Positions 34,395-43,022 of a DNA stretch of 64,000 nucleotides are shown one piece after another. Within the stretch, counting starts at the first letter, position 1. Each line of letters begins with the position of its first letter. The notes below the pieces were generated by a model, which had not been told where the DNA came from, made no database searches, and saw only the letters and a program-made list of their open reading frames with translations. The translations under genes and the position numbers were made by a program. Origin of the DNA: Achromobacter piechaudii NBRC 102461 (GTDB taxonomy: Bacteria > Pseudomonadota > Gammaproteobacteria > Burkholderiales > Burkholderiaceae_B). The DNA lies in contig NZ_BCTK01000005.1 of NCBI RefSeq assembly GCF_001571245.1, forward strand, positions 124,001 to 188,000, read 5' to 3'.

Positions 34395-35777
34395 TCAGCT
34401 GACGTCGCCCAGCCGCGCCAGAGGCGGGTTGGCCGTGAAGTAACGCTGGATGCCGGTCATCATGGCTTGCGCCAGCTTGTCCTGATGCGAATTGCTGCGC
34501 AGCAGGGCTTCTTCCTGCGGGTTGCTGATGAAGGCGGTTTCGACCAGCACGGACGGAATGTCCGGCGCCTTCAAGACGGCGAAGCCGGCCTGTTCGACGC
34601 TGTTCTTGTGCAGGCGGTTGATTTTCTTGATCTCGTCCAGGAAGGCATTGCCGACCTTGAGCGAATCGTTGATCTGCGCGGTGGTGGACAGGTCGAGCAG
34701 CACCTTGGCCACCTGGCGGTCGTGGCTGCCCAGGTTGACGCCACCGATCAAGTCGGCCGCGTTTTCCTTGTCGGCCATCCAGCGCGCCTGCGCGCTGCTG
34801 GCGCCGCGTTGCGACAGCGCGAAAACCGAGGATCCGTTGGCCGACGGCTTGACCCAGGCGTCGGCATGGATCGAGATGAACAGGTCGGCATGCACGCGGC
34901 GGGCCTTCTGTACGCGCACGTGCAGCGGCACGAAGTAATCGTCGTCGCGGGTCAGGTAGGCGCGCATGTAGGGCTGGCTGTCGATCAGCGCCTTCAGACG
35001 CCGGGCGATGCGCAGCACCACGTCTTTTTCGCGCAGGCCGCTGCTGCCGATGGCGCCGGGATCTTCGCCGCCATGGCCCGGATCCAGCGCGATGGTCAGC
35101 ATGCGCTGTTTACCCCGTCCGGCAGTGGCCGGGGGCGGCTTGGGTGCGGTGGGCAGCGGCGGCGCGGGCTGCTGGCCGCGCACGCGAGGCGCTTCGGGCG
35201 GGTCGGCGCGGGTGACGGGGTTGCGCTGGATGTCTTCCAGGATGCGCGCCAGCGGATCGTCCACGTCGGGACCGCTTTTGTTCAGGATCGCAATCAGCGG
35301 ATCCTGGGCGATCTTCGGATACAGGTCCAGCACCAGCCGGTACTGATAATCGGCGACGGGCTTGAGGGTGAACACCTGCGGCGCCACGGGCTGCTTCAGG
35401 TCGAACACCAGCCGCACCACGTTGGGGCGGTTCTGCGCGACGCGCAGGCTTTGGATATAGGGGTCGTCGGGGCGGACTTTCGAGACCAGGTCGTTCAGGG
35501 CTGCACTGATCGTCAGGCCTTCGATATCGACCACCAGGCGATGGGGATTTTCAAGCGTGAATTGTTCCGCTTTGAGTTCGCTGTCCAGTTCCAGTGTGAC
35601 GCGGGTGTATTCATCAGCCGGCCAGGTACGTACGGCCAGGATCGTTGCCGCCTGCGCCAGGCGCGGCAGGACCGGCAAGACGAGCAGAGTGGCGGCTACG
35701 CTGATCAGGCGGCGCCGGGTGGCGCCTGCCGAGGGAAGGGCGCCGTCTTGGGCGGGGGGACAATCGCGTTCAACCAT
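34395..35777 (-). CDS. amiC: N-acetylmuramoyl-L-alanine amidase with AMIN domain
   Basis: A 460-residue periplasmic amidase that cuts septal peptidoglycan during daughter-cell separation. The N-terminus has a Tat-like signal (ATRRRLISVAATLLVLP), then an AMIN septal-targeting domain (about residues 45-150), a proline-rich linker, and Amidase_3 (about 225-450) with zinc ligands in IALDPGHGGEDPGAIG, GLREKDVV and FISIHADA and the catalytic Glu in LVETAFISNP. The ATG at 35777 has AGGA 6 bases upstream and lies 73 bases inside the 3' end of tsaE. AmiA/AmiC distinction is by domain content. Confidence 0.93.
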   Translation of the reverse strand: MVERDCPPAQDGALPSAGATRRRLISVAATLLVLPVLPRLAQAATILAVRTWPADEYTRVTLELDSELKAEQFTLENPHRLVVDIEGLTISAALNDLVSKVRPDDPYIQSLRVAQNRPNVVRLVFDLKQPVAPQVFTLKPVADYQYRLVLDLYPKIAQDPLIAILNKSGPDVDDPLARILEDIQRNPVTRADPPEAPRVRGQQPAPPLPTAPKPPPATAGRGKQRMLTIALDPGHGGEDPGAIGSSGLREKDVVLRIARRLKALIDSQPYMRAYLTRDDDYFVPLHVRVQKARRVHADLFISIHADAWVKPSANGSSVFALSQRGASSAQARWMADKENAADLIGGVNLGSHDRQVAKVLLDLSTTAQINDSLKVGNAFLDEIKKINRLHKNSVEQAGFAVLKAPDIPSVLVETAFISNPQEEALLRSNSHQDKLAQAMMTGIQRYFTANPPLARLGDVS

Positions 35778-36244
35778 GTTTGTCCTCGTGCGGTGTACGC
35801 GGTCAGGGTGGCGTCGCGGCCCTCATCGGCATAAGCCAGGGAAATCAGCAAGTCGGGCGGGGGCAAAAGGCCCTCGGCCCGCTCCGGCCATTCGATCAAA
35901 ACCACCGCGTCTTCACGCAGTAAATCCCGAAATCCTGCGTCCAACCATTCGCGCGAATCACTAAATCTATAAAAATCAAGATGATAGAAGTATAAGTTAG
36001 AAACTTTATAGGATTCAAGCAGCGCGTAGCTGGGACTTTTGATTCGACCGGTGATGCCACATTCCCGCAACAGGGCCCGTGTGAACGCCGTTTTGCCCGC
36101 GCCCAGGTCGCCTTGCAGGTGGATGCAGGCGCCAGCCGGCCCCGTTTTTCCCTCGGAAACCAAAGGGGCAAGCTGCCGCGCCAGCGATTCCGTGGCGGCT
36201 TCGTCGGGCAGGTGCAAGGTCAGGCTGCAAAGAGGGGCGGACAT
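35705..36244 (-). CDS. tsaE: tRNA threonylcarbamoyladenosine biosynthesis ATPase TsaE
   Basis: A 179-residue P-loop protein needed for t6A modification of ANN-decoding tRNAs. Walker A is LQGDLGAGKTAFTRALL; then SPSYALLESY, YFYHLDFYRF and VVLIEWPERAEGLLP are family hallmarks. The C-terminal 24 residues overlap amiC in another frame. Codons for SYKVSNLYFYHLDFYRFSD (35961-36010) are strikingly AT-rich (20 percent GC over 50 bases, with TTA, AGA and AGT codons), unlike all neighbours. A second t6A-related gene, tcdA, lies at 59586. Confidence 0.94.
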   Translation of the reverse strand: MSAPLCSLTLHLPDEAATESLARQLAPLVSEGKTGPAGACIHLQGDLGAGKTAFTRALLRECGITGRIKSPSYALLESYKVSNLYFYHLDFYRFSDSREWLDAGFRDLLREDAVVLIEWPERAEGLLPPPDLLISLAYADEGRDATLTAYTARGQTWLNAIVPPPKTAPFPRQAPPGAA

Positions 36245-36329
36245 GGCGCGGGGCGAGTGGTAAAAAACGGTGAAGGGATTACGGATTTCCGCAATTATAG
36301 GAATGCGGGTTTCTGCTAATCTACGAACT

Positions 36330-36348
36330 GATTGCTATTCTCAATATG
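36330..36348 (+). promoter_or_regulatory. Possible degenerate Fur box upstream of fumC
   Basis: A 19-base segment beginning GATTGCTATTC matches the classical Fur consensus at 11 of 19 positions, 59 bases before the fumC ATG. That is near the level expected for weak or chance sites. Iron repression of class II fumarase is known in other proteobacteria. Confidence 0.25.
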
Positions 36349-36406
36349 TCGCTTCCGGCGGACGCCGCCACTTGCGACTGTCAGCCGCCACGGAGTTGTA
36401 CGCGCC

Positions 36407-37801
36407 ATGAAGACCCGCATCGAAAAAGACACGTTTGGGCCCATCGAGGTCCCCGAGGATCACCTCTGGGGCGCCCAAACGCAACGGTCGCTGCATTTTT
36501 TCGCGATTTCCACCGAGAAGATGCCCGTGCCGCTGGTCAACGCCATGGCGCGCTTAAAGCGCGCGGCCGCCAAGGTCAACGCCGAACTGGGCGAGCTGGA
36601 CCCCAAGATCGCCGACGGCATCATCCGCGCCGCCGACGAAGTCATCGCCGGCAAGTGGCCCAATGAATTTCCGCTGTCCGTCTGGCAGACGGGATCGGGC
36701 ACGCAAAGCAACATGAACATGAACGAGGTGCTGGCCAACCGCGCCTCCGAGCTGCTGGGCGGCGTGCGCGGCGAAGAGCGCAAGGTGCACCCGAACGATC
36801 ACGTCAATCGCGGCCAGTCGTCCAACGACACTTTCCCGACCGCCATGCACGTGGCCGCCGCCGTTGAAGTCGAACATCATCTGCTGCCTTCGCTGAAACA
36901 ACTGCGCGCCACCTTGGCCGAGAAAAGCGCCGCCTTCTACGACATCGTCAAGATCGGCCGCACGCACCTTCAGGATGCGACGCCGCTGACGCTGGGCCAG
37001 GAATTGTCGGGCTACGTGGCGCAGTTGGACCTGGCCGAACAACAGATCCGCGCCACGCTGCCCGGCCTGCATCAGCTGGCCATCGGCGGTACGGCGGTGG
37101 GCACGGGCCTGAACGCGCATCCGCAATTCAGCGCCAAGGTGTCTGCCGACCTGGCGCATGCCACGGGCACGGCGTTCGTGTCGGCTCCCAACAAATTCCA
37201 GGCGCTGGCCTCGCACGAAGCGCTGCTGTTCGCGCACGGCGCGTTGAAGTCGCTGGCCGCCGGCCTGATGAAGATCGCCAACGACGTGCGCTGGCTGTCC
37301 AGCGGCCCGCGTTCGGGACTGGGCGAAATCAGCATTCCCGAAAACGAACCGGGCAGCTCGATCATGCCGGGCAAGGTCAACCCGACGCAGTGCGAAGCCA
37401 TCACGATGCTGGCCGCGCAGGTGCTGGGCAATGACGTCGCCATCAACATCGGCGGCGCCAGCGGCAACTTCGAACTGAACGTGTTCAAGCCGCTGGTGAT
37501 CCACAACTTCCTGCAATCCGTGCGCCTGTTGACGGACGGCATGGCCAGCTTCAACGCGCATTGCGCGGCCGGCATCGAGCCGAATCACGAACGCATTGCC
37601 GAGCTGGTCGATCGTTCCCTGATGCTGGTGACGGCGTTGAATCCGCACATCGGCTACGACAAGGCCGCGCAGATTGCCAAGAAGGCGCACAAGGAAGGGC
37701 TGTCGCTGAAGGAATCGGCGCTGGCGCTGGGCTACGTGACCGAAGCGCAATTTGCTGAATGGGTGGTGCCGGCGTCGATGACCAACGCGCACAAGGCCTA
37801 A
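36407..37801 (+). CDS. fumC: Class II fumarate hydratase
   Basis: A 464-residue iron-free fumarase of the aspartase/fumarase superfamily. [26 protein letters not shown] at the start, [50 protein letters not shown] and the signature [15 protein letters not shown] are diagnostic. The ATG at 36407 is preferred over an upstream in-frame ATG because it matches the family start; GGAG lies 11 bases before it. It duplicates the reaction of the Fe-S fumarase at 361-1884 and would keep the TCA cycle running under iron shortage or oxidative stress. Confidence 0.97.
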   Translation: MKTRIEKDTFGPIEVPEDHLWGAQTQRSLHFFAISTEKMPVPLVNAMARLKRAAAKVNAELGELDPKIADGIIRAADEVIAGKWPNEFPLSVWQTGSGTQSNMNMNEVLANRASELLGGVRGEERKVHPNDHVNRGQSSNDTFPTAMHVAAAVEVEHHLLPSLKQLRATLAEKSAAFYDIVKIGRTHLQDATPLTLGQELSGYVAQLDLAEQQIRATLPGLHQLAIGGTAVGTGLNAHPQFSAKVSADLAHATGTAFVSAPNKFQALASHEALLFAHGALKSLAAGLMKIANDVRWLSSGPRSGLGEISIPENEPGSSIMPGKVNPTQCEAITMLAAQVLGNDVAINIGGASGNFELNVFKPLVIHNFLQSVRLLTDGMASFNAHCAAGIEPNHERIAELVDRSLMLVTALNPHIGYDKAAQIAKKAHKEGLSLKESALALGYVTEAQFAEWVVPASMTNAHKA

Positions 37802-37826
37802 GGTCTATACACCGCGATGCATGCGA

Positions 37827-37856
37827 AGGCTGCCCGATTCAGGGCAGCCTTTTTTT
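37827..37856 (+). terminator. Intrinsic terminator of fumC
   Basis: A 9-bp stem (AGGCTGCCC / GGGCAGCCT, 6-base loop) is followed by seven T residues at 37850-37856. Confidence 0.93.
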
Positions 37857-37861
37857 CAGGA

Positions 37862-38761
37862 TCAGGCCGGGCCGGCCAGCAGCAGCCACATCGGAATCGT
37901 GACGGCCGAGAACAGCGTGCCCAGCGAAATCAGCACGGCCACCATGCGGCCATCGCCGCCCATGCGCATGGCCAGCACATAAGCGGCGGAGGCCGTCGGC
38001 AAGGCCGCGAACAGCAGCAGCATGCGCGCTTCCAGCGGCGGCAGGCCAAGCAGCAGCGCCACGCCCACCGCCACGGCGGGCAGGGCGACAAGTTTCACCG
38101 CCAGCATCCACGCGATCAACGTGCCGTAGCCCTTGCCGCCTTCCCACGCCAGGCTGGCGCCCACGCAGAGAATGCCCAGCGCCAGCGCGGCTGCGCCCAG
38201 GCGCGCAAAGACGGTGTCGACGGGGCCGGGCAGGTGCAGCCCGGCAAGGTTGCAAGCCAGCCCCAGCAGCGTCGAGACGACCAGCGGGTTGCGCGCCAGC
38301 TCGCGCAGCAGATTGCCGCCGTTGTGACGCGCCAGGCCGTAGACGGCGGCCACGTTGGCCATCGGCACCGCAAAGCCGATGATCAGCGCCATCACCGTCT
38401 GCCCCTGCGAGCCCGCCAGGCTGGCCGACAGCGCCAGGCCGATGTAGGTGTTGAAGCGATAGCCGCATTGCGCCGACGACGCCAGCCCGATTGACGACGG
38501 CCGCAACACCCAGCCGGCCAGCCAGGCCATCGCCACGCCCGCCACGACGACCGCCGCCGTGGCTTGCAGCAACATGACCGCGTTGCCGGCCGTGATCGGC
38601 GTGCGCAGGATCGACTGGAACAGCAATGCGGGGAACAGCACGAAGTAGACCAGGCGTTCGGTGCCCGCGAAGAATTCCCGCGAAAATCCGAGCTTGTGAC
38701 GCAGCGCCCATCCGAGCGCAACCAGCATGAAATCAGGGAAAACCAGCAAGGCAACTGACAT
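37862..38761 (-). CDS. AEC-family (auxin efflux carrier-like) transporter
   Basis: A 299-residue hydrophobic protein with about ten predicted membrane helices in two repeats. Features of the AEC/malonate transporter family are seen: LGWALRHKLGFSREFFAGTERLVYFVLFPALLFQ at the start, CGYRFNTYIGLAL, LCVGASLAW and ALPTASAAYVLAMRMGGD at the second-half crossover. Members carry malonate, malate or other carboxylates. It is convergent with fumC and has no operon partner, so the substrate is undetermined. Confidence 0.88.
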   Translation of the reverse strand: MSVALLVFPDFMLVALGWALRHKLGFSREFFAGTERLVYFVLFPALLFQSILRTPITAGNAVMLLQATAAVVVAGVAMAWLAGWVLRPSSIGLASSAQCGYRFNTYIGLALSASLAGSQGQTVMALIIGFAVPMANVAAVYGLARHNGGNLLRELARNPLVVSTLLGLACNLAGLHLPGPVDTVFARLGAAALALGILCVGASLAWEGGKGYGTLIAWMLAVKLVALPAVAVGVALLLGLPPLEARMLLLFAALPTASAAYVLAMRMGGDGRMVAVLISLGTLFSAVTIPMWLLLAGPA

Positions 38762-39006
38762 GAGGCGATGGTGTTTTTACAGCGCGTTGGCCGGGGATCG
38801 GCGCACTATGCGGGTGTAAGCATTTGCTGCTATTCTCCGTCATTCTGGCGGGCGCGTCTGCCACAAGCACCTTATAAAAGCAGCGCCACACACGCTGCAC
38901 AGACGCAATGCGCTCCCACCGTTATCTGCTGGCCCGCCCACAGGCGGAGACCATCTCAAAACGGTCCGTTTACATACGGGCTCGCACTCTTGGAGGAAAC
39001 ACACCT

Positions 39007-39999
39007 ATGAATAAAGTTCGCTCCCTGGCCGTGGCTATCGCTTTGGCTACTGGCGCCGCCGGCACGCTTGGCGTCACCGTTGCACATGCTGCCGACAAGT
39101 ACCCCAGCAAGCCCATCCGCGTGATCGTTCCGTTCGCGCCCGGCGGTTCCACCGACATCATCGCGCGCCTCGTGACGCAGCGCATGAGCCAGGAACTGGG
39201 CCAGCCCATGGTCGTGGAAAACAAGGGTGGCGCGGGTGGCGCCATCGGTGCCTCCGAAGCCGCGCGCGCCGACGCCGATGGCTACACGCTGTCGATCGCC
39301 ACGGTCTCGACCATGGCCGTCAACCCGGCCTGCCGTCCGAAGGACCTGCCGTACGACCCGATCAAGGATTTCCAGCCGGTCACCAACTTCGCCAACACCG
39401 CGAACGTGGTTGCTGTGAATCCGAAGTTCCCCGCCAAGGACTTCAAGGGCTTCATCGAAGAACTGAAGAAGAATCCCGGCAAGTATTCGTATGGCAGCTC
39501 GGGCACCTGCGGCGTGCTGCACTTGATGGGCGAGTCCTTCAAGATGGCCACGGGCACCGACATCGTGCACGTGCCGTACAAGGGTTCGGGCCCGGCCGTG
39601 GCCGATGCCGTCGGCGGCCAGATCGAAATCCTGTTCGACAACCTGCCGTCCTCGATGCCGCAGATCCAGGCGGGCAAGCTGAACGCCATGGCTATCGCGT
39701 GGCCCGAGCAGATTCCCGCCGTCAAGGGCGTGCCGACCTTCAAGGACGCCGGTTTTCCGGTGCTGAACCAGCCGGTCTGGTACGGCCTGCTGGCGCCCAA
39801 GGGCACGCCGATGGAAGTCGTGAACAAGCTGCGTGACGCCGCTGTCGTGGCCCTGAAGGATCCCAAGGTCATCAAGGCGCTGGACGACCAGGGCTCTGCG
39901 CCGTCGGGCAACACGCCGGAAGAATTCGCCAAGGAAATCAAAGAGCAGTTCGACTGGGCTCAAGACGTGGTGAAGAAGCAGAACATCAAGCTGGATTGA
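39007..39999 (+). CDS. Bug/TctC-family periplasmic solute-binding protein
   Basis: A 330-residue receptor with signal peptide MNKVRSLAVAIALATGAAG... cleaved after AHA near residue 29. Family motifs: FAPGGSTDIIARLVTQRM, NKGGAGGAIGA, ADADGYTLSIA and GSSGTCGVLHLMGESF. GGAGG lies 11 bases before the ATG. It is monocistronic, with an AT-rich upstream stretch (TATAAA at 38873) and its own terminator. No transporter membrane subunits flank it. Confidence 0.93.
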   Translation: MNKVRSLAVAIALATGAAGTLGVTVAHAADKYPSKPIRVIVPFAPGGSTDIIARLVTQRMSQELGQPMVVENKGGAGGAIGASEAARADADGYTLSIATVSTMAVNPACRPKDLPYDPIKDFQPVTNFANTANVVAVNPKFPAKDFKGFIEELKKNPGKYSYGSSGTCGVLHLMGESFKMATGTDIVHVPYKGSGPAVADAVGGQIEILFDNLPSSMPQIQAGKLNAMAIAWPEQIPAVKGVPTFKDAGFPVLNQPVWYGLLAPKGTPMEVVNKLRDAAVVALKDPKVIKALDDQGSAPSGNTPEEFAKEIKEQFDWAQDVVKKQNIKLD

Positions 40000-40047
40000 T
40001 GCAGCAGGGCGCTGGCCGCAAGGCCGGCTCCCGATGCTGAAACAAGG

Positions 40048-40079
40048 CGGGCGCTCCTGATGGGGCGCCCGTTTTTTTT
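40048..40079 (+). terminator. Intrinsic terminator of the Bug gene
   Basis: A 10-bp GC-rich stem (40048-40057 with 40062-40071, one G-U pair, TGAT loop) is followed by eight T residues. Confidence 0.92.
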
Positions 40080-40172
40080 GTGAGATCGCGCGCCGTGGTC
40101 GTGCATTAAGGGCGCGGCGCCCACGCATCCATCAACGATCCGCCACACCGCAGCGCTTGTCACTCATCCCGT

Positions 40173-41075
40173 TCACGGCGTGTCCAACTTCGCCATGCGT
40201 GCGGCGCAGGCCGCGCGCAGGCGTTCGATCAGGTCGTGGTGCAAGGCGGACAGCGGATCCTGGTTGCGCACCATGATGCTGATCGGCACGCGCAGCGCCG
40301 GTTCCAGGCGGCGCAGGTTCATGCCCGGACGCAGCATCGCCTGCGCGGTGATCGCATCGACGATGGCGTCGCCGCATCCCGCATCCACCAGCGCGCAGGC
40401 CACGTAATGCGTCTGCACCTGAATCGACACCTGCGGCGCCAGGCCCTGTGCGTCCAGCGCCATTTGCAGCAACGCGCCCGACGCATCGCCGGCATCCAGC
40501 ACGATCAAGGTTTCGCCCGCCGGGTCGGCCAGCTCGGACAGGCGCATCGGGCCGACGTCGGTGCGGCGGCTCAGATGCACCAGCTCGGTGTGGCCCAGGC
40601 CCATGCGTGTCAGGCCCGGATAGTCATTGGTGTCGAAGGTGATCGCCAGGTCCAGCTCGCGCGCCAGCAGCCCCTGCACAAGCTCTGCGCTGTGATGCGT
40701 GTGGATGTCGAAGGTGATGCCGGGCTGCGCGTCGCGGCTGTCGCGCACGACGCCGGGCAGCAGCCCCAGGCCCAGCGCCGGCGCGCAGCCCAGCCGCAGG
40801 TGTCCGTGCGGCCGGTCGCGCAGGTTCGCCACTAACCGTCGCACGCTGTTTAGATCCTGGTTCAGCCGCGCGACCTCGGGCGTCAGGATCTCGGCTTCGC
40901 GCGTGGCGACCAGCCGGCCCTTCACGCGATCGAACAGCTTGAAACCCAGCTGGGCCTCGGCGTGCGCCAGCAACTTGCTGGCGGCCGGCTGCGAGATGTG
41001 CAGCGCGGCGGCCGCCTCGGTCAGCGAGCCGGTGCGGCGGATCGCTTCGAAAATTTCGATATGGCGCAGGCGCAT
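40173..41075 (-). CDS. LysR-family transcriptional regulator
   Basis: A 300-residue LysR protein. HTH residues 1-60: MRLRHIEIFEAIRRTGSLTEAA, then HISQPAASKLLAHAEAQLGF. The sensor domain follows. The ATG at 41075 gives the standard LysR start; a TTG 21 bases upstream is possible but less likely. It is divergent from gamma-glutamyltransferase across 119 bases with a dyad at 41104-41123, so ggt is the likely target. Confidence 0.92.
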   Translation of the reverse strand: MRLRHIEIFEAIRRTGSLTEAAAALHISQPAASKLLAHAEAQLGFKLFDRVKGRLVATREAEILTPEVARLNQDLNSVRRLVANLRDRPHGHLRLGCAPALGLGLLPGVVRDSRDAQPGITFDIHTHHSAELVQGLLARELDLAITFDTNDYPGLTRMGLGHTELVHLSRRTDVGPMRLSELADPAGETLIVLDAGDASGALLQMALDAQGLAPQVSIQVQTHYVACALVDAGCGDAIVDAITAQAMLRPGMNLRRLEPALRVPISIMVRNQDPLSALHHDLIERLRAACAARMAKLDTP

Positions 41076-41103
41076 GTCAGGATGGGTAGGGGGCAAGGGC
41101 CGA

Positions 41104-41127
41104 AACCGCGATTCTAAGCGGTTGACG
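41104..41127. promoter_or_regulatory. Candidate operator/promoter between LysR and ggt
   Basis: A perfect inverted repeat AACCGC-8-GCGGTT (41104-41123) overlaps TTGACG (41122-41127), which could be the ggt -35 box with GATCAT 18 bases further on as -10. Binding by the adjacent LysR is inferred. Confidence 0.4.
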
Positions 41128-41194
41128 GGGGCCGACGCCCTGGCAGATCATCATGGACGCCTGCCGGATCCCCGGCGCCACCCTGGAGCTGACC

Positions 41195-42952
41195 ATGCGC
41201 GCTTGCCGCCACGTTGCCGCCATCCTGATTGCCGCCTCGATGGCCGCCGTTCCGGCCGCCTGGGCGCGGACCCCGCTGGCCACCGAAGACCGCAACCCCG
41301 AAGCCGCCAGCGGCGCCCAGGCGCGCGAGCTGGTCCGCGCGCAGCACTACATGATGGTGTCCGCCAACCCCTTGGCCACGCAGGCCGGCGACGCCATGCT
41401 GCGCAAAGGCGGGTCGGTGGTGGACGCCGCCATCGCAACGCAACTGGTGCTGAACCTGGTCGAGCCGCAATCCTCGGGCATCGGTGGCGGCGCCTTCATG
41501 GTGCTGTACTCGGCCAAGACCGGCAAGATCCAGACCGTCGACAGCCGCGAAACCGCGCCAGCGGCCGCCCGCCCCGATCGCTTCCTGGACGCCGACGGCA
41601 AGCCGCTGCCCTTTGCACAGTCCGTCAACAACGGCATGTCGGTGGGCGTGCCGGGCTTGCTGCGCGGCCTGGAACTGGCGCACAAGGAAGCGGGCGTGCT
41701 GCCGTGGGCCGATCTCTTCCAACCCGCGATCGACCTGGCCGAGCAGGGCTTTGCCGTGTCGCCGCGCCTGCATACGCTGCTGGCGGGCAACAAGGCTTTG
41801 CCCGCGCAGGCCGCCGCCGCCGCGTACTTTTACGCGCCCGACGGCACGCCCTGGCCGGTGGGCCATGTGTTGAAGAATCCCGAATTCGCGCGCACCTTGC
41901 GAGCGGTCGCCGAGCAAGGCGCCGATGCGTTCTACCAAGGCGACATCGCGCGCGACATCGTGGCCGCCGTGCACGGCCACCCCAAGCCCGGCGACCTGAC
42001 GCTGGCCGACCTGGCCAACTACCGCGCCAAGACGCGCGACCCGGTGTGCGGCAACTATCGCGGCTATCAACTGTGCGGCATGGCCCCGCCCAGCAGCGGC
42101 GGCATCGCGGTGTTGCAGATGCTGGGCGAGCTTGAACAGTATCCGATGGCAACCTACGCGCCTGGCTCCGTGCAGGCCGTGCATTATTTTTCCGAAGCGG
42201 GGCGGCTGGCCTTCGCCGACCGCGACTTCTACGTGGCCGACCCCGACTTCGTCAGCGTGCCGGTGCGCGCCTTGCTGGACCCGGCCTACCTGCGCGCGCG
42301 CGGCGCGCTCATCCAGCCCGACCGCAGCATGAAGGTCGCGCTGCCCGGCGACCCCGAAGGCAAGCTGCTGACGCTGGGCCGCGACAACGCGCTGGAAGTG
42401 CCGTCCACCAGCCATCTGGTGGCCGTGGACGCCAAGGGCAACGCGCTGTCCATGACGACCACCATCGAGAGCGAGTTCGGCAGCAAGATCTTCGTGCGCG
42501 GTTTTCTGCTGAACAACGAAATGACGGATTTTTCCTCGTCGTTCAAGGACCCCGAAGGCCGGCTCGTCGCCAACCGCGTCGAGGCCGGCAAGCGTCCGCG
42601 CAGTTCGATGGCGCCGATGATCGTGCTGCGCGACGGCAAGCCCGTGATGCTGGTGGGTTCGCCAGGCGGCAGCGCCATCATCAACTACGTGGCCAAGACG
42701 ATCGTCGGCGTGATCGATTGGGGCCTGGACATGCAGGCCGCCATCGCGCTGCCCAACATGGGCAGCCGCAACAAGGAAACCGAATTGGAAAAAGGCACCG
42801 CGCTGGAAGCGCTGGTGCCCGCCCTGGAAGCGATGGGGCACCCGGTGCGCATCACCGAATTTCCCAGCGGCATCCACGGCATCGTGATCGACGCCAACGG
42901 TTTGCAAGGCGGCGCGGACCCGCGCCGTGAAGGGCTGGCCAAGGGGGGCTGA
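41195..42952 (+). CDS. ggt: Gamma-glutamyltransferase (periplasmic Ntn-hydrolase)
   Basis: A 585-residue precursor. The signal peptide is MRACRHVAAILIAASMAAVP (cleavage after AWA near residue 24). The self-cleavage/nucleophile threonine lies in VPSTSHLVAVDAKGNALSMT; upstream are SGIGGGAFMVLY and DSRETAPAAA with the glutamate-binding arginine, and downstream GSPGGSAIINY of the small subunit. It should hydrolyse or transfer the gamma-glutamyl group of glutathione in the periplasm. The ATG at 41195 (GGAG 7 bases upstream) is preferred to one 42 bases earlier because it starts the signal peptide. Confidence 0.94.
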   Translation: MRACRHVAAILIAASMAAVPAAWARTPLATEDRNPEAASGAQARELVRAQHYMMVSANPLATQAGDAMLRKGGSVVDAAIATQLVLNLVEPQSSGIGGGAFMVLYSAKTGKIQTVDSRETAPAAARPDRFLDADGKPLPFAQSVNNGMSVGVPGLLRGLELAHKEAGVLPWADLFQPAIDLAEQGFAVSPRLHTLLAGNKALPAQAAAAAYFYAPDGTPWPVGHVLKNPEFARTLRAVAEQGADAFYQGDIARDIVAAVHGHPKPGDLTLADLANYRAKTRDPVCGNYRGYQLCGMAPPSSGGIAVLQMLGELEQYPMATYAPGSVQAVHYFSEAGRLAFADRDFYVADPDFVSVPVRALLDPAYLRARGALIQPDRSMKVALPGDPEGKLLTLGRDNALEVPSTSHLVAVDAKGNALSMTTTIESEFGSKIFVRGFLLNNEMTDFSSSFKDPEGRLVANRVEAGKRPRSSMAPMIVLRDGKPVMLVGSPGGSAIINYVAKTIVGVIDWGLDMQAAIALPNMGSRNKETELEKGTALEALVPALEAMGHPVRITEFPSGIHGIVIDANGLQGGADPRREGLAKGG

Positions 42953-42979
42953 TCGCAACGCGCTCCCGAAGGGAAAATT

Positions 42980-43010
42980 CGCAAGGGCGCTCTGCATGAG
43001 CGCCCTTGCG
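42980..43010. terminator. Inverted repeat between ggt and APC permease
   Basis: A perfect 12-bp stem with a 7-base loop lies between the convergent ggt and permease genes. There is no T-run on either side, so it may stabilise the 3' ends or terminate weakly. Confidence 0.45.
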
Positions 43011-43022
43011 CTGTCCGCCCCT

